From an uncultured Clostridia bacterium (GTDB lineage: Bacteria > Bacillota > Clostridia > Christensenellales > Borkfalkiaceae): 5,275 nt of DNA. The stretch is from positions 1-5,275 of the forward strand of contig CANPZH010000104.1 in NCBI GenBank assembly GCA_947589335.1, in the 5' to 3' direction. Below, in pieces: positions 5,174-5,275 of this stretch (positions are counted from its first letter, which is position 1; the number at the start of each line of letters is the position of its first letter). Both the position numbers and the translations under genes were made by a program. A model generated the notes under the pieces. It ran no database searches. It saw only the letters and a program-made list of their open reading frames with translations, and had not been told where the DNA came from.

Positions 5174-5275
5174 CGTGAGGAAACGTGCCCCGCGCCTTAA
5201 CCCACGGATCCTCTTGTTCGTTTCATCGGACACGAAGCGCGAGGTATCGCGCAAATGCAGTCCCGCAGCGCAGAA

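Larger units (their letters stand above)
4974..5275. other. Gene-free 3' region after the cluster
   Basis: No convincing gene is present between the ftsQ stop and the window edge. The region holds, in order, a short AT-richer spacer, the terminator, the direct repeat, the MITE-like element and a tail (5174-5275) whose only clear structure is a perfect 6-bp hairpin (GCGCGA-GGTA-TCGCGC, 5237-5252). A minus-strand open frame across 4997-5254 runs straight through the repeat and terminator and lacks a credible ribosome binding site. The next gene lies beyond the right edge. Confidence 0.7.

Noticed and set aside
5095..5175. CRISPR array or tRNA in the terminal region
   Set aside because: No regularly spaced direct repeats are present, and none of the stems arranges into a cloverleaf with a recognisable anticodon arm and TTCRA-type loop.
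4997..5254. 85-residue minus-strand frame (MRDTSRFVSDE...)
   Set aside because: It passes through the MITE-like repeat and the terminator, has no clear ribosome binding site, and translates repeat sequence (SLGYASPAPPQG), typical of spurious gene calls over repeats.

Overview
The window is a compact run of cell-wall and division genes, all on the + strand, from what looks like a GC-rich (roughly 60% or slightly above, judged by eye) Gram-positive-type bacterium. The gene set is the dcw (division and cell wall) cluster. The order mraY - murD - ftsW - murA - ftsQ/divIB, with murA placed just before ftsQ, resembles the dcw clusters of Clostridia and related Firmicutes. Strong AAGGAG-type ribosome binding sites, intrinsic terminators, and a short GC-rich repeat of a style I associate with gut Clostridia fit that placement. 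The exact lineage cannot be fixed from the sequence alone.

Layout. Positions 1-239 hold the 3' end of mraY (lipid I synthase). Positions 276-1676 are murD (UDP-MurNAc-Ala:D-Glu ligase). ftsW (a SEDS glycosyltransferase) most likely starts at 1660, overlapping murD by 17 bases, and ends at 2802. Positions 2803-2882 are a short regulatory-looking gap with a terminator-like hairpin, a second small hairpin and the murA ribosome binding site. murA (UDP-GlcNAc enolpyruvyl transferase) is 2883-4139, and an FtsQ/DivIB-like single-pass protein is 4170-4973. A strong intrinsic terminator at 5026-5055 closes the cluster. The last ~220 bases hold no convincing gene but contain a 96-bp element bounded by perfect 10-bp inverted repeats.

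Together, MurA makes the first committed precursor, MurD adds D-glutamate to the stem peptide, MraY moves the finished precursor onto the lipid carrier, FtsW polymerises lipid II at the septum, and FtsQ/DivIB is the bitopic scaffold of the divisome. murG, murC and murB, often found between ftsW and ftsQ, are absent here.

This is mostly an ordinary housekeeping locus; I do not see a new biological system in it. The most unusual points are a perfect 18-bp inverted repeat in the first codons of ftsW, starting one base after the murD stop; an exact 21-bp in-frame direct repeat inside ftsW; the terminator and hairpin pair before murA; an AT-rich patch of atypical codons in murA; and the MITE-like element at the end.
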